A stretch of DNA of 64,000 bases from Pandoraea vervacti (lineage in GTDB: Bacteria; Pseudomonadota; Gammaproteobacteria; Burkholderiales; Burkholderiaceae), in the NCBI RefSeq assembly GCF_000934605.2, contig NZ_CP010897.2, positions 4,650,001 through 4,714,000 of the forward strand, written 5' to 3'. The position numbers were made by a program, and so were the translations under genes. Positions 36,043 through 45,420 of this stretch are shown here, piece by piece; position 1 is the first letter of the stretch; each line of letters opens with the position of its first letter. The notes beneath the pieces are model-generated. The model saw only the letters and a list, made by a program, of their open reading frames with translations, had not been told where the DNA came from and ran no database searches.

Positions 36043-37302
36043 ATGCAAACCAACCTCGCAGAATTCCTCCGTCAAACACCGGACGGTGACGAAGCCGAAG
36101 CCATTCTCCGCAAATGCGTGCATTGCGGATTCTGTACCGCGACCTGCCCGACCTACCAATTGCTGGGCGATGAACTCGACGGCCCGCGCGGGCGCATCTA
36201 CCTGATCAAGCAGATGGTCGAGGGCCAGCCCGTGACGCGCGAAACCCAGCGCCATCTGGACCGCTGTCTGACGTGCCGCAGTTGCGAGTCGACGTGTCCT
36301 TCCGGCGTGCAGTACGGACGTCTTGCCGATATCGGCCGCCGTCACGTCGATGCCAAAGTCGGTCGTCCGGCGAGCGAGCGCGCCCTTCGCTGGACGCTCG
36401 CGCGTGTGCTGCCCAACCGTACGCTGTTCTCGCCCGCGCTGCGCCTCGGCCAGCAGTTTCGCGGCCTGCTGCCGCGCGCGTTGCGCGAGAAGGTGCCGCA
36501 TCGTCAGCGCTCGGGAAGCTGGCCGCAGGCCAAACACGCGCGGCGCATGCTGATGCTCGAAGGCTGCGTGCAACCGGCCATGTTGCCTAACGTCAACAAA
36601 GCCACGGCGCGCGTGCTCGACGCCCTCGGTATCGAAATGGTCCGCCCGTCTTCAGCCGGGTGCTGCGGCGCGATTCGTCTGCACCTGAACTATCACGACG
36701 ATGGCCTGAACGACATTCGCCGCAATATCGACGCTTGGTGGCCCGAGATCGAAGCGGGCGCGCAAGCGATCGTGATCAACGCTTCCGGGTGCGGGGCGAC
36801 GGTCAAGGAGTACGGGCATTTGCTGCGCCATGACCCGCAATACGCGGGCAAGGCGCAACGGGTCTCGGAACTCGCGCGCGATCTCTCGGAAGTGCTGCTC
36901 GACAATCTCGAAGCCCTGCAAAAGCGCGTGCCGCAGCGGCTCACGGGCAAGAACGGCAAGATTGCCTACCACCCGCCTTGCACGCTGCAACATGGCCAGC
37001 AACTCAAAGGGGTGGTGGAGAAGGTGCTCGCCGGCGTGGGTGTCGCGGTCATGCTGCCGCAGGACAGCCACATCTGCTGCGGCTCGGCCGGCACCTACTC
37101 CGTGACCCAACCCGAACTGTCGCATCAATTGCGCGACGCCAAATGGAAGTCGCTCGACGCGCTCGAGCCCGAGCTCGTCGTCTCGGCCAATGTCGGCTGC
37201 ATCTGCCATCTGCAAGGCACGGCCAAAGGCGAACATGCCCGCAACCACGCGCCGGTGCAGCACTGGATCGAGTTGCTCGACCGTCTGATCGCCACCGCCT
37301 GA
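36043..37302 (+). CDS. glcF: Glycolate oxidase iron-sulfur subunit GlcF
   Basis: The electron-transfer subunit, 419 residues. Two [4Fe-4S] motifs lie in CVHCGFCTATCPTYQ and CLTCRSCESTCPSGV. Two cysteine-rich CCG-type repeats follow (SAGCCGAIRLHL and CCGSAGTYSV) that mark this heterodisulfide-reductase-like family. Electrons from glycolate would pass to the quinone pool at the membrane. A strong hairpin closes the operon. Confidence 0.95.
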   Translation: MQTNLAEFLRQTPDGDEAEAILRKCVHCGFCTATCPTYQLLGDELDGPRGRIYLIKQMVEGQPVTRETQRHLDRCLTCRSCESTCPSGVQYGRLADIGRRHVDAKVGRPASERALRWTLARVLPNRTLFSPALRLGQQFRGLLPRALREKVPHRQRSGSWPQAKHARRMLMLEGCVQPAMLPNVNKATARVLDALGIEMVRPSSAGCCGAIRLHLNYHDDGLNDIRRNIDAWWPEIEAGAQAIVINASGCGATVKEYGHLLRHDPQYAGKAQRVSELARDLSEVLLDNLEALQKRVPQRLTGKNGKIAYHPPCTLQHGQQLKGVVEKVLAGVGVAVMLPQDSHICCGSAGTYSVTQPELSHQLRDAKWKSLDALEPELVVSANVGCICHLQGTAKGEHARNHAPVQHWIELLDRLIATA

Positions 37303-37313
37303 GCGGTCCTCAC

Positions 37314-37346
37314 GATTGATTGTCCCGTCGATCGGGACAATCAATC
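37314..37346 (+). terminator. Long hairpin after glcF
   Basis: A perfect 14-bp stem (gattgattgtcccg / cgggacaatcaatc) with a 5-nt loop lies 11 bp past the glcF stop. It lacks a T-run, so it may act as a 3'-end stabiliser or a weak terminator. Confidence 0.6.
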
Positions 37347-37526
37347 CCCTTGCCGCTCATTTATCTGCACGATTGCGCTCCCTAGAATCGGGGCTAAGTC
37401 AGTCGACGTCATATCGCCGTCGCTCTCACGAGCGGAGCGCCATGACCGACACGACCGTCCAATGAGGTCCATTTGTCCATCCCGTACATTTGGCCAGTCA
37501 TCCCGATTCCTTCACCGGAGCCTGTC

Positions 37527-37931
37527 ATGATCGATGTCAAAACCGCCCCGTACGCTGCGCTGCTGCTGCGCGTCTCGCTGGGTATCCTGTTTCTTGCCCA
37601 CCTGTCGCTCAAGGTGTTCGTCTTCACGGTGCCCGGCTTCGTCGGCTTCATGGGCTCGCTTGGCCTGCCGCCTGTCGTCGCCTATGTCACGATGGCGCTG
37701 GAGCTCGTCGGCGGTCTGATGCTGATTACCGGTTTTTATGCACGCTGGGCGGCCCTGCCGCTCGCCGCGCTGATGCTCGGCACCATCGTCTCCGTGCACG
37801 GCCACAATGGCTGGATGTTCGCCAACAAGGGCGGCGGCTGGGAATTTCCGGCGTTCTGGCTGGCGGCATTGCTGGTCGTGGCGCTGCTCGGTGACGGCGC
37901 ATTCGCCCTTCGCCGCTCGCACGCGGCCTGA
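37527..37931 (+). CDS. DoxX-family membrane protein
   Basis: A 134-residue DoxX protein with four predicted helices (about 12-32, 49-68, 73-92, 107-125). ALLLRVSLGILFLAHLSLKV and MALELVGGLMLITGFYARW are typical. CCGGAG precedes the ATG at 37527. The family is linked loosely to redox stress and quinone chemistry. It lies before a DODA-type dioxygenase and may share its transcript. Confidence 0.85.
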   Translation: MIDVKTAPYAALLLRVSLGILFLAHLSLKVFVFTVPGFVGFMGSLGLPPVVAYVTMALELVGGLMLITGFYARWAALPLAALMLGTIVSVHGHNGWMFANKGGGWEFPAFWLAALLVVALLGDGAFALRRSHAA

Positions 37932-37993
37932 TGGCCGGCGTCGTCGGCTCGAAATCGTGATTTGTTTAGCGTAGTGTTGCCGGAGTGATTGCC

Positions 37994-38821
37994 ATGTCAG
38001 CCCTTCCCACCCTCTTCGTCTCCCACGGTTCACCGCTGCTCGCGGTCGATCCCGGCCGCACCGGCCCGTTGTTGACGGCGCTGGGGCGTGCGGTGCCGCG
38101 TCCGCGCGAGATCCTCGTGATTTCGCCTCACTGGTCGACGCCCGCACCGCGCGTGGGGAGCCTGGCGCAACAACGCACGATTCACGATTTCGGCGGCTTC
38201 CCGCGCGAACTGTATGAACTGGAGTACCCGGCGCCCGGCGCGCCTGCGCTTGCCGAGCGCACTGTCCAGCGCCTGCGGGACGCCGGGCTACCCGCGCTCA
38301 CCGACGACCAGTGGGGCCTCGATCACGGTGCGTGGGTGCCGCTGAGCTATCTGTACCCCGTGGCCGACATCCCGGTGACGCAGTTGTCGCTGCAACGCCA
38401 GATGCGTCCGGAATATCAGTACCGTCTCGGGCAAACGCTCGCCCCGCTGGCCCGCGAAGGGGTGTTGATCGTGGCGTCCGGCAGCTTCACGCACAATCTT
38501 CACGAGGTGTTCCGCGCCCCGACGGAAGACCGTGCCGAGGCGCCGTATCTCGCCGAGTTCGTCGAGTGGTTCACGCAACGTCTGGGCACGATGGATCTCG
38601 ACGCGCTGTTCGATTACCGCGCTCGCGCCCCCCATGCCGAGCGTGCCCATCCCACGGACGAGCATCTGCTGCCGATCTTCGTCGCGATGGGGGCAGCCGA
38701 CAACGCTCTGCACCAGACGCACTTCGATACCGGCGCGACCTACGGCGCGCTGCGCATGGATGCCTTTGCATTCGGCAACGCCGCGCCGTCGCTCGCCGAG
38801 GTGAACGCGCTGGCACAATAG
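37994..38821 (+). CDS. DODA-type extradiol ring-opening dioxygenase (YgiD-like)
   Basis: A 275-residue LigB-superfamily enzyme. It starts MSALPTLFVSHGSPLLAVD, where the SHGSP His is a metal ligand; HWSTPAPRVG, DHGAWVPL and SGSFTHNL hold the further active-site His residues. The E. coli YgiD protein opens L-DOPA in the 4,5 position. The true substrate here is unknown. The gene lies between a DoxX protein and a LysR regulator, all on plus. Confidence 0.88.
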   Translation: MSALPTLFVSHGSPLLAVDPGRTGPLLTALGRAVPRPREILVISPHWSTPAPRVGSLAQQRTIHDFGGFPRELYELEYPAPGAPALAERTVQRLRDAGLPALTDDQWGLDHGAWVPLSYLYPVADIPVTQLSLQRQMRPEYQYRLGQTLAPLAREGVLIVASGSFTHNLHEVFRAPTEDRAEAPYLAEFVEWFTQRLGTMDLDALFDYRARAPHAERAHPTDEHLLPIFVAMGAADNALHQTHFDTGATYGALRMDAFAFGNAAPSLAEVNALAQ

Positions 38822-38912
38822 CGGCGTCGACGTTCGGGCTTGCGCTCGCCGCTGCGCCCGGACGCCGCCTCCCACGACCCGTCGCCCCCCGTTTGAGGAG
38901 CTTTGCCCCGGC

Positions 38913-39824
38913 ATGAACAAACTTCGCGAGATCGAATGCTTCATCGCCGTGGTCGAGTCGGGCAGCTTCGTGAAGGCCGCCGACACGCTGGGCATCTCGA
39001 AGACGGCCGCCTCGCGCTACGTCGCCGATCTGGAAGCGCGCCTGGGCACGCGATTGCTTCAGCGCACCACGCGTCGCCTGTCGCTGACCGAGCCCGGGCA
39101 ACGCTACGTCGAGCGTTGCCGCCAGATTCTGGCGGAGCTCGACGAGGCCGACTCCATGGCCGGCGAGCAGGATGGCGAACCGACCGGGCCGCTGCGCATC
39201 AACGCGCCGCATACGTTCGGCGTGCTGCACCTCGCGCCGCTATGGCCCACGTTTCTCGCGCAGTTTCCCCAGGTTTCCCTCGACATCACGCTAAGCGACC
39301 GGCTCGTCGATATCGTCGACGAAGGGTACGACCTCGCGATTCGCATCTCCCGCTTGCCCGACTCCTCGCTCGTCCATCGACGGCTGGCCGGCACGCGCCT
39401 GGTGCTATGCGCCTCGCCCGGATACCTCGCGCAACACGGCACGCCGACGCACCCGAGCGAACTCACCCGCCATGACACGGTGGGCTACAGCTATTTCCTT
39501 CATCGTCGTGAATGGCATTTCGATGGCCCCGACGGTCCCGTGTCCGTTCAGACACATGCGCGACTGATCGCCGACAATGGCGACACCTGTGTGGCGGCCG
39601 CCGTGGCGGGCAGCGGCATCATTCTGCAACCGGCGTTTCTTGTGCAGGACGCGCTGCGCGACGGTCGTCTCGTCGAATTCCTGTCCGAATACACCCAGGG
39701 CGAGCGCGGCATCTATGTCGTGTACCCGTCGCGCAAATACCTGAGCGCCAAGGTGCGCGCCATGATCGACTTCCTCGTCGAGGCATTCGCCATGCCAGGC
39801 TGGCGCGTCCTCGACAACCGGTGA
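38913..39824 (+). CDS. LysR-family regulator
   Basis: A 303-residue LysR protein: winged helix at about 1-60 (MNKLREIECFIAVVESGSFV, TAASRYVADLEARLGTRLLQ) and a substrate-binding domain. It belongs to the large aromatic/stress group that starts MNKL and ends with an effector domain. A GAGGAG-like ribosome site is upstream. It follows the dioxygenase by 91 bp in the same direction and may control the DoxX-dioxygenase pair. Confidence 0.9.
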   Translation: MNKLREIECFIAVVESGSFVKAADTLGISKTAASRYVADLEARLGTRLLQRTTRRLSLTEPGQRYVERCRQILAELDEADSMAGEQDGEPTGPLRINAPHTFGVLHLAPLWPTFLAQFPQVSLDITLSDRLVDIVDEGYDLAIRISRLPDSSLVHRRLAGTRLVLCASPGYLAQHGTPTHPSELTRHDTVGYSYFLHRREWHFDGPDGPVSVQTHARLIADNGDTCVAAAVAGSGIILQPAFLVQDALRDGRLVEFLSEYTQGERGIYVVYPSRKYLSAKVRAMIDFLVEAFAMPGWRVLDNR

Positions 39825-40065
39825 GCTTCGGCAGAGCGCACCGTCGACGTCAAAGCCTTCCGGGGCAAGGTTGCGCGGGCTGTCGCCGCTCGCCCGCCGG
39901 TGCGTCGGCGGCGTTCGCGCAGCGCGTTAAATGTGCTGGCATCCGCCGCGAAAGCCCCCTGAACCCCACATCAACGGTCGGCAAAACACCGCAACGCCAC
40001 GGACATTTATTGGCAACGGTATTTGTCACTTATACTGTTAGGCCTGTCGTCCCATTACTTTTATT

Positions 40066-41415
40066 TTGGAAAACTTTTTACTGATCGTCGCTGCGATCCT
40101 GCTGGTGTTCCTCAACGGCTTTTTCGTGGCGGCGGAATTCGGCCTCGTCAAACTGCGCCAGACGCGCGTTCATGTCATTGCCCGCCAACGGGGTTGGCGC
40201 GGTCGTATCCTGGCCAAAGTCCATGGCCAACTCGATACTTACCTCTCTGCGTGCCAACTGGGCATCACGCTCGCCTCGCTCGGGCTTGGCTGGATCGGTG
40301 AACCCGCCTTCGCGCGCATTCTCACGCCGCTGTTCGAACTCGTCGGCGTCAGCTCCCCGGAACTGATCCACGCGCTGGCGTTCTTCATCGCGTTCTTCAC
40401 GATTTCGTATCTGCACATCGTCGTGGGCGAACTCGCACCGAAATCGATGGCCCTGCGTATGCCGGAAGCCGTGTCCGTGTGGACGGCGGCGCCGTTGTAC
40501 GGCTTCTACTGGCTCATGTACCCGGCCATCTGGATCCTGAACCACAGCGCCAACCGTCTGCTGCGCTGGACCGGCCTCGACCCCTCGCACGGCGCCGACG
40601 CCCATTATTCGGCCGACGAAATCAAATTGATCCTGCGCCGCGGCGCGTCGAGCGAAAAGCTCTCGCGAGACGACTGGAACGTGGTCGCTTACGCCATCGA
40701 TTTCAGCGATCTGACCGTGTCCGACCTGATGCGGCCGATGAGCGAAGTCGCCGCGTTTCGCCGAAACGCCACGTTCAAGCAGAACATGGACACGGCATAC
40801 CGCCACCGCTACAGCCGCTATCCGTTCTTCGACAACGATGGCGAAACCGTGCTCGGCGTCGTCCACCTCAAGGACCTGTTCCTCGCAGAACATCACGGTC
40901 AGCCCATCGAGGACCTGGGCAGCATGGCGCGCCCGGTCGAGCGCGTGAAGCCCGACATGCCGGCACGCGAACTGTTCAGCCGCTTTCGTCGGGGCGCTCC
41001 GCACTTTGCCATCGTGGGATGGCCGGATCAGAAGCCGATCGGCTTCCTGACGCTCGACAACCTGCTCTCCGCGCTGGTCGGCAAGATCCGCGACGAATTC
41101 CGTCAGACGGAAGACGACTGGACCCGCATGGAAGACGGCACGCTCATCGGACGCGGCAGCCTTCCGATCCTGACGCTGGAGCGGGCACTGGGCATCGACA
41201 TCCCGAGTGAGCACGCGGAATCGGTCGGTGGGCTGATCATGAATGCGCTCGGTTACCTCCCGCGCGAAGGCCAGAAGGTGGACTTCGACGGCTTCTCCGT
41301 AGTCGTCAAGAAGATGCAGGGCCCACGCATTGTGCTCGTGCGCATCTACCCCGACGGAATTCGCGAAGCCCGCGGCGAACCGCCCGATGTGGCGACACAG
41401 CAACGCGAGCACTGA
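40066..41415 (+). CDS. CNNM/CBS/CorC-domain membrane protein (HlyC/CorC family)
   Basis: A 449-residue protein: DUF21/CNNM membrane domain with four helices (about 3-25, 60-80, 96-116, 137-158), a CBS pair (about 205-330) and a C-terminal CorC_HlyC domain (about 345-430). The family is linked to magnesium and cobalt efflux or resistance. The start is a TTG (MENFLLIVAAILLVFLNGFF) with no clear ribosome site; TATACT at 40031 with TTGGCA at 40010 may be its promoter, giving a short leader. It was once called hemolysin, which is not implied here. Confidence 0.87.
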   Translation: MENFLLIVAAILLVFLNGFFVAAEFGLVKLRQTRVHVIARQRGWRGRILAKVHGQLDTYLSACQLGITLASLGLGWIGEPAFARILTPLFELVGVSSPELIHALAFFIAFFTISYLHIVVGELAPKSMALRMPEAVSVWTAAPLYGFYWLMYPAIWILNHSANRLLRWTGLDPSHGADAHYSADEIKLILRRGASSEKLSRDDWNVVAYAIDFSDLTVSDLMRPMSEVAAFRRNATFKQNMDTAYRHRYSRYPFFDNDGETVLGVVHLKDLFLAEHHGQPIEDLGSMARPVERVKPDMPARELFSRFRRGAPHFAIVGWPDQKPIGFLTLDNLLSALVGKIRDEFRQTEDDWTRMEDGTLIGRGSLPILTLERALGIDIPSEHAESVGGLIMNALGYLPREGQKVDFDGFSVVVKKMQGPRIVLVRIYPDGIREARGEPPDVATQQREH

Positions 41416-41579
41416 TCCGCCGGTTGATGCCCGTCGCATTCCCTTGCCAGAATACGCACTATGCGTGACCCCGCCCGATAGAGGCAAAACGATGGGTCAC
41501 GCGGGCGTGCGGGGCAAGGCAGCACATCAGTTCGTCACAACAACGCCGAGGCGACGTTGGACGACATGGGGAAGACGAC

Positions 41580-42710
41580 ATGGGGAAGTTGTCTCTCGAC
41601 GCGCTGATCAGCACCTGCTACGACGGCGTGCTTGACGAAGCCTCGTGGGATCGCGCGCTGCGCGATTTCAACGAGTGGGTCGGTGGCATGGGATTTCACT
41701 CGGTGACGTGGGATCGCGAGCGTCACTGCGCCACACGCGACTCGACGTCGCTGAATGCCTCGCCCGACCTCATTCGCGAGTTCGTCGAGAAGCTGGCGCC
41801 GACCGACCCGCGCGTGGCGCTCATGCTACGTCAGCCCGTCGGCCATGCCATGCGGTGCCACCATCACCTGAGCGATCGCTACGTCGCCCGTAGCGAGCTC
41901 TTCAACGAATTCCTCATTCCCAACGGTGTTCGCTACACGTACGGCCTGCATCTGGACGGCGCCGACGGCGCCAGCGAATTGCTGGCGATTCTGCGCAGCC
42001 CGGACCACGCGCCGTTCGAAGACGCCGACGCCGCCCCCGAACTGGAGACACTGACGAAGCACATTGCGCGAGCGGCGCGTCTGCGTGCCGGTACGCGTCA
42101 TTTGCAGGCGCAGGCGGCAATCGGCATGGCGGTGCTCGACCATCTCGACATGGCCATCGTCATTGCCGATGCAACGAGCCATGTGCACTACCTGAACGTG
42201 GCCGCTCACCAGATTCTGGGCGACACGCGCAACGTCGGGATTCGAGGCGGGAAGTTCGCCGCGCTGCAGCCGAGCGACGAGCAGGCGATGCGGCGGCTGA
42301 TTGCGGGGGCCACGGCGCCAATGCCCGTAGCCGGCAGTCATCGTCTTCACGGTGACAATCAGCGCCATTGGGTCGTCACGGTGCTGCCGCTGCGCGAATC
42401 GCACGTGTGCGCCGCGCCGTGGCAACGGCCGATGGCGATGCTCACGATCGGTGAACTGGACCGGCGCGTGACGGTCGGTCCTTACACGTTGAAGGTGCTG
42501 TTCGGCCTGTCGCCGGCGGAAGCGCGGCTCGCGCAGGCGCTGGCCGAGGGGCGCGAGGTGGCGCAATACGCGCAGGACGTCAACATTGCCGTCAACACCG
42601 CGCGCGCGCAGCTACGGCACATTTTCGACAAGACCGGATGCCGCCGGCAAGCGGATCTGCTGCGCCTGCTGCACGCGATACCGGCGCTGCGAATCGACGC
42701 GCCGGGCTGA
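41580..42710 (+). CDS. LuxR-type transcription regulator
   Basis: A 376-residue regulator with a C-terminal LuxR helix-turn-helix (about 305-370; FGLSPAEARLAQALAEGREV followed by NIAVNTARAQLRHIFDKTGC). The middle (about 170-290) looks like a PAS-type sensory domain. The N-terminus has no known domain and lacks the acyl-homoserine-lactone motif, so quorum sensing should not be assumed. The neighbours, a CorC-type protein and a PilZ gene, do not show its targets. Confidence 0.83.
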   Translation: MGKLSLDALISTCYDGVLDEASWDRALRDFNEWVGGMGFHSVTWDRERHCATRDSTSLNASPDLIREFVEKLAPTDPRVALMLRQPVGHAMRCHHHLSDRYVARSELFNEFLIPNGVRYTYGLHLDGADGASELLAILRSPDHAPFEDADAAPELETLTKHIARAARLRAGTRHLQAQAAIGMAVLDHLDMAIVIADATSHVHYLNVAAHQILGDTRNVGIRGGKFAALQPSDEQAMRRLIAGATAPMPVAGSHRLHGDNQRHWVVTVLPLRESHVCAAPWQRPMAMLTIGELDRRVTVGPYTLKVLFGLSPAEARLAQALAEGREVAQYAQDVNIAVNTARAQLRHIFDKTGCRRQADLLRLLHAIPALRIDAPG

Positions 42711-42754
42711 GCGTTGACCGCCCGGACCCGTCGACGATTTAGCCCGGCGGCGAG

Positions 42755-43522
42755 TTATCCGCGTGCGAACGCCTTGCGATTGAGTTCGAGCTGCGTAATG
42801 AGCTTTTGCAGACGCGACTCGGCCGTGCGCGAGAGCGCAATGAAGCGGCAGCCGATGTGATATTCGATGTCCTTCGCCAGCGGCACGGCGCGCACCGCAC
42901 AGACCTCCAGATCCACCTGCACCGTCCCGTAGTCGCGCAGTTCCATGTCGACCTGCATGAGCATCGAGCCCTTGGGAATTTCTGCGGCCGCCTCGGCCTT
43001 CGTGCGCAGGCCGACACCGCCGAGCGACAGATCGAACACGGCCAGACGCATCGGCGTCTCGTCGGGGAATTTGACCGTGCACTGATACGGATCGAGGATC
43101 GGCGTCTTCACGCGGAAATAGTCGCGGCGTTGCAGGCGCACGAGCGTTTCCGGATACGACGAATAGAACGCCGGATACCCTTCGTACTCACGCTCCTCCA
43201 CGTCGCCGATCGGGAAATGCACCTGGATGCCTTCGGGCACGCCCACGAACAGGGCACGCTTGTTGGCGAGCAGTGCGCGGTTCTCCGTCTCGATGCCGCC
43301 CCAATCGAAGTAGAAACCGCGCGCTTGCGGTTCGACCTTGAGCAATCGCGTCACGAGTTGCCGCTGGCCGTTCGCGAAGTACACCGTCATGAAGTCCCCG
43401 CGCGTCGCCAGATGACGCAGCACGCCGCCGATCTCCAGCGGATTGCTGATGCGAAAGGTGTCATGCAGTTGAGACTCTTCGTCCGTGGGCGCCGGTGTCA
43501 CCTGCGGTTCTGTCGTTTCCAT
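42755..43522 (-). CDS. ycgR: YcgR-like PilZ-domain flagellar brake protein
   Basis: A 255-residue protein with an N-terminal YcgR domain (about 15-120) and a C-terminal PilZ domain (about 125-240). The cyclic-di-GMP-binding signature is present: RRDYFR (RxxxR) and DLSLGGVGLR (DxSxxG). YcgR slows the flagellar motor when c-di-GMP is high. No flagellar gene lies nearby. The ATG at 43522 is chosen; the longer frame upstream lacks family similarity. Confidence 0.9.
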   Translation of the reverse strand: METTEPQVTPAPTDEESQLHDTFRISNPLEIGGVLRHLATRGDFMTVYFANGQRQLVTRLLKVEPQARGFYFDWGGIETENRALLANKRALFVGVPEGIQVHFPIGDVEEREYEGYPAFYSSYPETLVRLQRRDYFRVKTPILDPYQCTVKFPDETPMRLAVFDLSLGGVGLRTKAEAAAEIPKGSMLMQVDMELRDYGTVQVDLEVCAVRAVPLAKDIEYHIGCRFIALSRTAESRLQKLITQLELNRKAFARG

Positions 43523-43847
43523 ACCTGATCTTCTATTTGTCCCCGTGACGGCCCGAGCGCGAGCGCACGATCCGTACGTAATAAAGCCGTTGCGACGCGC
43601 CATGCCGCATATCCTGGCGCCGGCATCGCGACGTGAGGGAGTGCCCGTCGGCACACGCCTGCCGTCTCATGCATCGGGTCAGGGACGTTGAGTCATGGAC
43701 GTTAACGGTCACTGGCCGAAAATATTGAGTGCTTCAGCGCACGAACTTACCACTCCCCGTATCGTGCACCACGCCCGGGCCTTCCAAAGCCCGCCTACCA
43801 CGCTTTCATACGCTTGCCTTCGCTACCCGACGACCCCCGTCGCCGGA
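43523..43847. other. Gap between the PilZ and LysE/RhtB genes
   Basis: I see no gene in these 325 bp. The part next to ycgR is its upstream region; no clear promoter or terminator was recognised. Confidence 0.5.
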
Positions 43848-44486
43848 TCAGCGATGTACCGCCGCCATCAACGCCCCAAAGCCCATGAACACGCCGCCGC
43901 TGATGCGGTTGAACGCCTTGAGCACGCGCGCTTCGCGCAGGTAAGGGGCAATGCGCAGGCCACCGGTCGCGTAGACCAGGTACCAACTCACCTCGATGAT
44001 GGCGAACGTGCCGAGCAGGATGGCGAACTGCGGCACCTTGGCGGCCGTCGGATCGATGAATTGCGGTAGAAATGCCGCCGCGAAGAGAATGGCCTTCGGA
44101 TTGCTGGCGGCGACGAGGAAGCCCGCCTTGAAGAGCTTGCCGAAGCTGGCATCGGCCGCCAGGGCCGGCGTCGCCAGCGTGGCCGCTTCACCCTGGGTAT
44201 CCACCGGCGAGCGCCAGCTCTTGTAACCGAGATAAATGAGGTACGCCGCGCCCGCGTAGCGCAGGGTATCGAACAGCATCGGCCAGGCCTTGAGTACCGC
44301 GCCCAGCCCTGCGGCGGAAATCGACATCATGGCGATGAGCGCCGTCATGCAACCCGCCATCGTGCCGAGCGACGGGCGCAAACCATGGCGCGCGCCATGC
44401 GTCATGACGAGCAACATGTTCGGCCCCGGCGTCGCCGAGACGAAAAAAACGGTGACCACATACAGCCACCACGTTTGCAGGCTCAT
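43848..44486 (-). CDS. LysE/RhtB-family exporter
   Basis: A 212-residue inner-membrane exporter with six predicted helices. The family signature VSATPGPNMLLVM and the GARHGLRPSLGTMAG loop are at the N-terminus, and NPKAILFAAAFLPQFID in the middle. It begins at the ATG at 44486 (MSLQTWWLYVV). Members export amino acids such as homoserine, threonine or leucine; the substrate is unknown. Confidence 0.88.
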   Translation of the reverse strand: MSLQTWWLYVVTVFFVSATPGPNMLLVMTHGARHGLRPSLGTMAGCMTALIAMMSISAAGLGAVLKAWPMLFDTLRYAGAAYLIYLGYKSWRSPVDTQGEAATLATPALAADASFGKLFKAGFLVAASNPKAILFAAAFLPQFIDPTAAKVPQFAILLGTFAIIEVSWYLVYATGGLRIAPYLREARVLKAFNRISGGVFMGFGALMAAVHR

Positions 44487-44614
44487 GATTGCCTCGAAAA
44501 AAGCGTGTCGCGAAATCGATTTGGCATTGTAGCGTCGAACCGTGACGGTAGCATCGTCCGCGTGCACGTCCTGCACGATTCACTACGATGGCACACCGTT
44601 CGGAGGGCGCGACA

Positions 44615-44657
44615 CAAAAAACAAACAGGCCCGATGACTTTCGTCATCGAGCCTGTT
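44615..44657 (-). terminator. Intrinsic terminator of the cold-shock gene
   Basis: A 15-bp stem (44624-44638 with 44643-44657, one mismatch) with a 4-nt loop, followed on the minus strand by six T. It lies about 60 bp past the stop codon. Confidence 0.9.
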
Positions 44658-44716
44658 GATCACGAGATATCGCCTCGCCCGAAGGCCGAGGCAACATCGC
44701 GAGAAGCGCTCAGCCC

Positions 44717-44920
44717 TTAGATGGGCTTGATGTTCGCAGCTTGCTTGCCCTTCGGGCCAACCTTAACTTCGAACGAGACCTTTTGGTTCTCTTGCAGCGA
44801 CTTGAAGCCGTCAACCTTCACTTCCGAGAAGTGAGCGAACAGGTCTTCACCGCCGGCGTCCGGGGTAATGAAGCCGAAGCCCTTTGCGTCGTTGAACCAC
44901 TTAACAGTACCGGTTTCCAT
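44717..44920 (-). CDS. Cold-shock protein (CspA family)
   Basis: A 67-residue single-domain nucleic-acid-binding protein. RNP1 is KGFGFITPD and RNP2 is DLFAHFSEV. The protein starts METGTVKWFNDAKGFGFITP. CspA-type proteins melt RNA structure. A consensus promoter at 45067-45095 implies a leader of about 140 nt, like those that control cold-shock mRNAs. Whether expression is cold-induced is not shown by sequence. Confidence 0.96.
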   Translation of the reverse strand: METGTVKWFNDAKGFGFITPDAGGEDLFAHFSEVKVDGFKSLQENQKVSFEVKVGPKGKQAANIKPI

Positions 44921-45066
44921 GTTTTTTCCTAATAAAACAATAGCTTGAGGTCGGAATGACCTCGTGATGCGCTGACAATCAAGGGAAAATGAAGGACTAG
45001 AAACCAGCGAGAAGCAGGAAAACTACGTCTGACAACAACTTCGCGGCTTGACAATCTGCAGTTGGT

Positions 45067-45095
45067 TTTATACGTGTCACGCCGACGCTTGTCAA
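45067..45095 (-). promoter_or_regulatory. Promoter of the cold-shock gene, with long leader
   Basis: On the minus strand TTGACA (45090-45095) and TATAAA (45067-45072) are 17 bp apart. Transcription would start near 45060, so the mRNA leader would be about 140 nt (44921-45060) and AT-rich. The remaining DNA to 45420 is upstream of the divergent lipoprotein gene; no other signal was assigned in it. Confidence 0.75.
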
Positions 45096-45420
45096 CAGGG
45101 GAAATACCGCAAAATAAGTAACAATTTCCGCAAATAGCGGGGAATTTGGGCGCTCTTTGGGTGTCCGACCCGCCGTTGCAGCCCGTACAATGGGCGTTTT
45201 GTCCCGCGCCCATGCCGTTGTCGCGCGTCCGGCCCGTGTTTTGTGCTGTCTGAAATCGTTTTCGAACGTTTTTCCCCTATCGGGCGCACATTCCCTCAAA
45301 GTGGCCGGGCGGAAGAGATTTGCGACCGTCGGCGGGCCTCCACCCCCAAGTTTTTTTATTTGCCCACGGATGGAGCCTAATCGTCTCGCGCGATTCTTGC
45401 GATCGCAAACCGAAATTCGC

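Noticed and set aside
40066..41415. Hemolysin
   Set aside because: The old name for CNNM/CorC-family proteins; sequence indicates an ion-transport-related membrane protein, not a toxin.
41580..42710. Quorum-sensing LuxR receptor
   Set aside because: Only the C-terminal helix-turn-helix matches; the autoinducer-binding domain and a luxI gene are absent.
44598..44660. Cold-shock terminator as a small RNA gene
   Set aside because: It is a simple stem with a T-run right after the coldshock gene and needs no other explanation.
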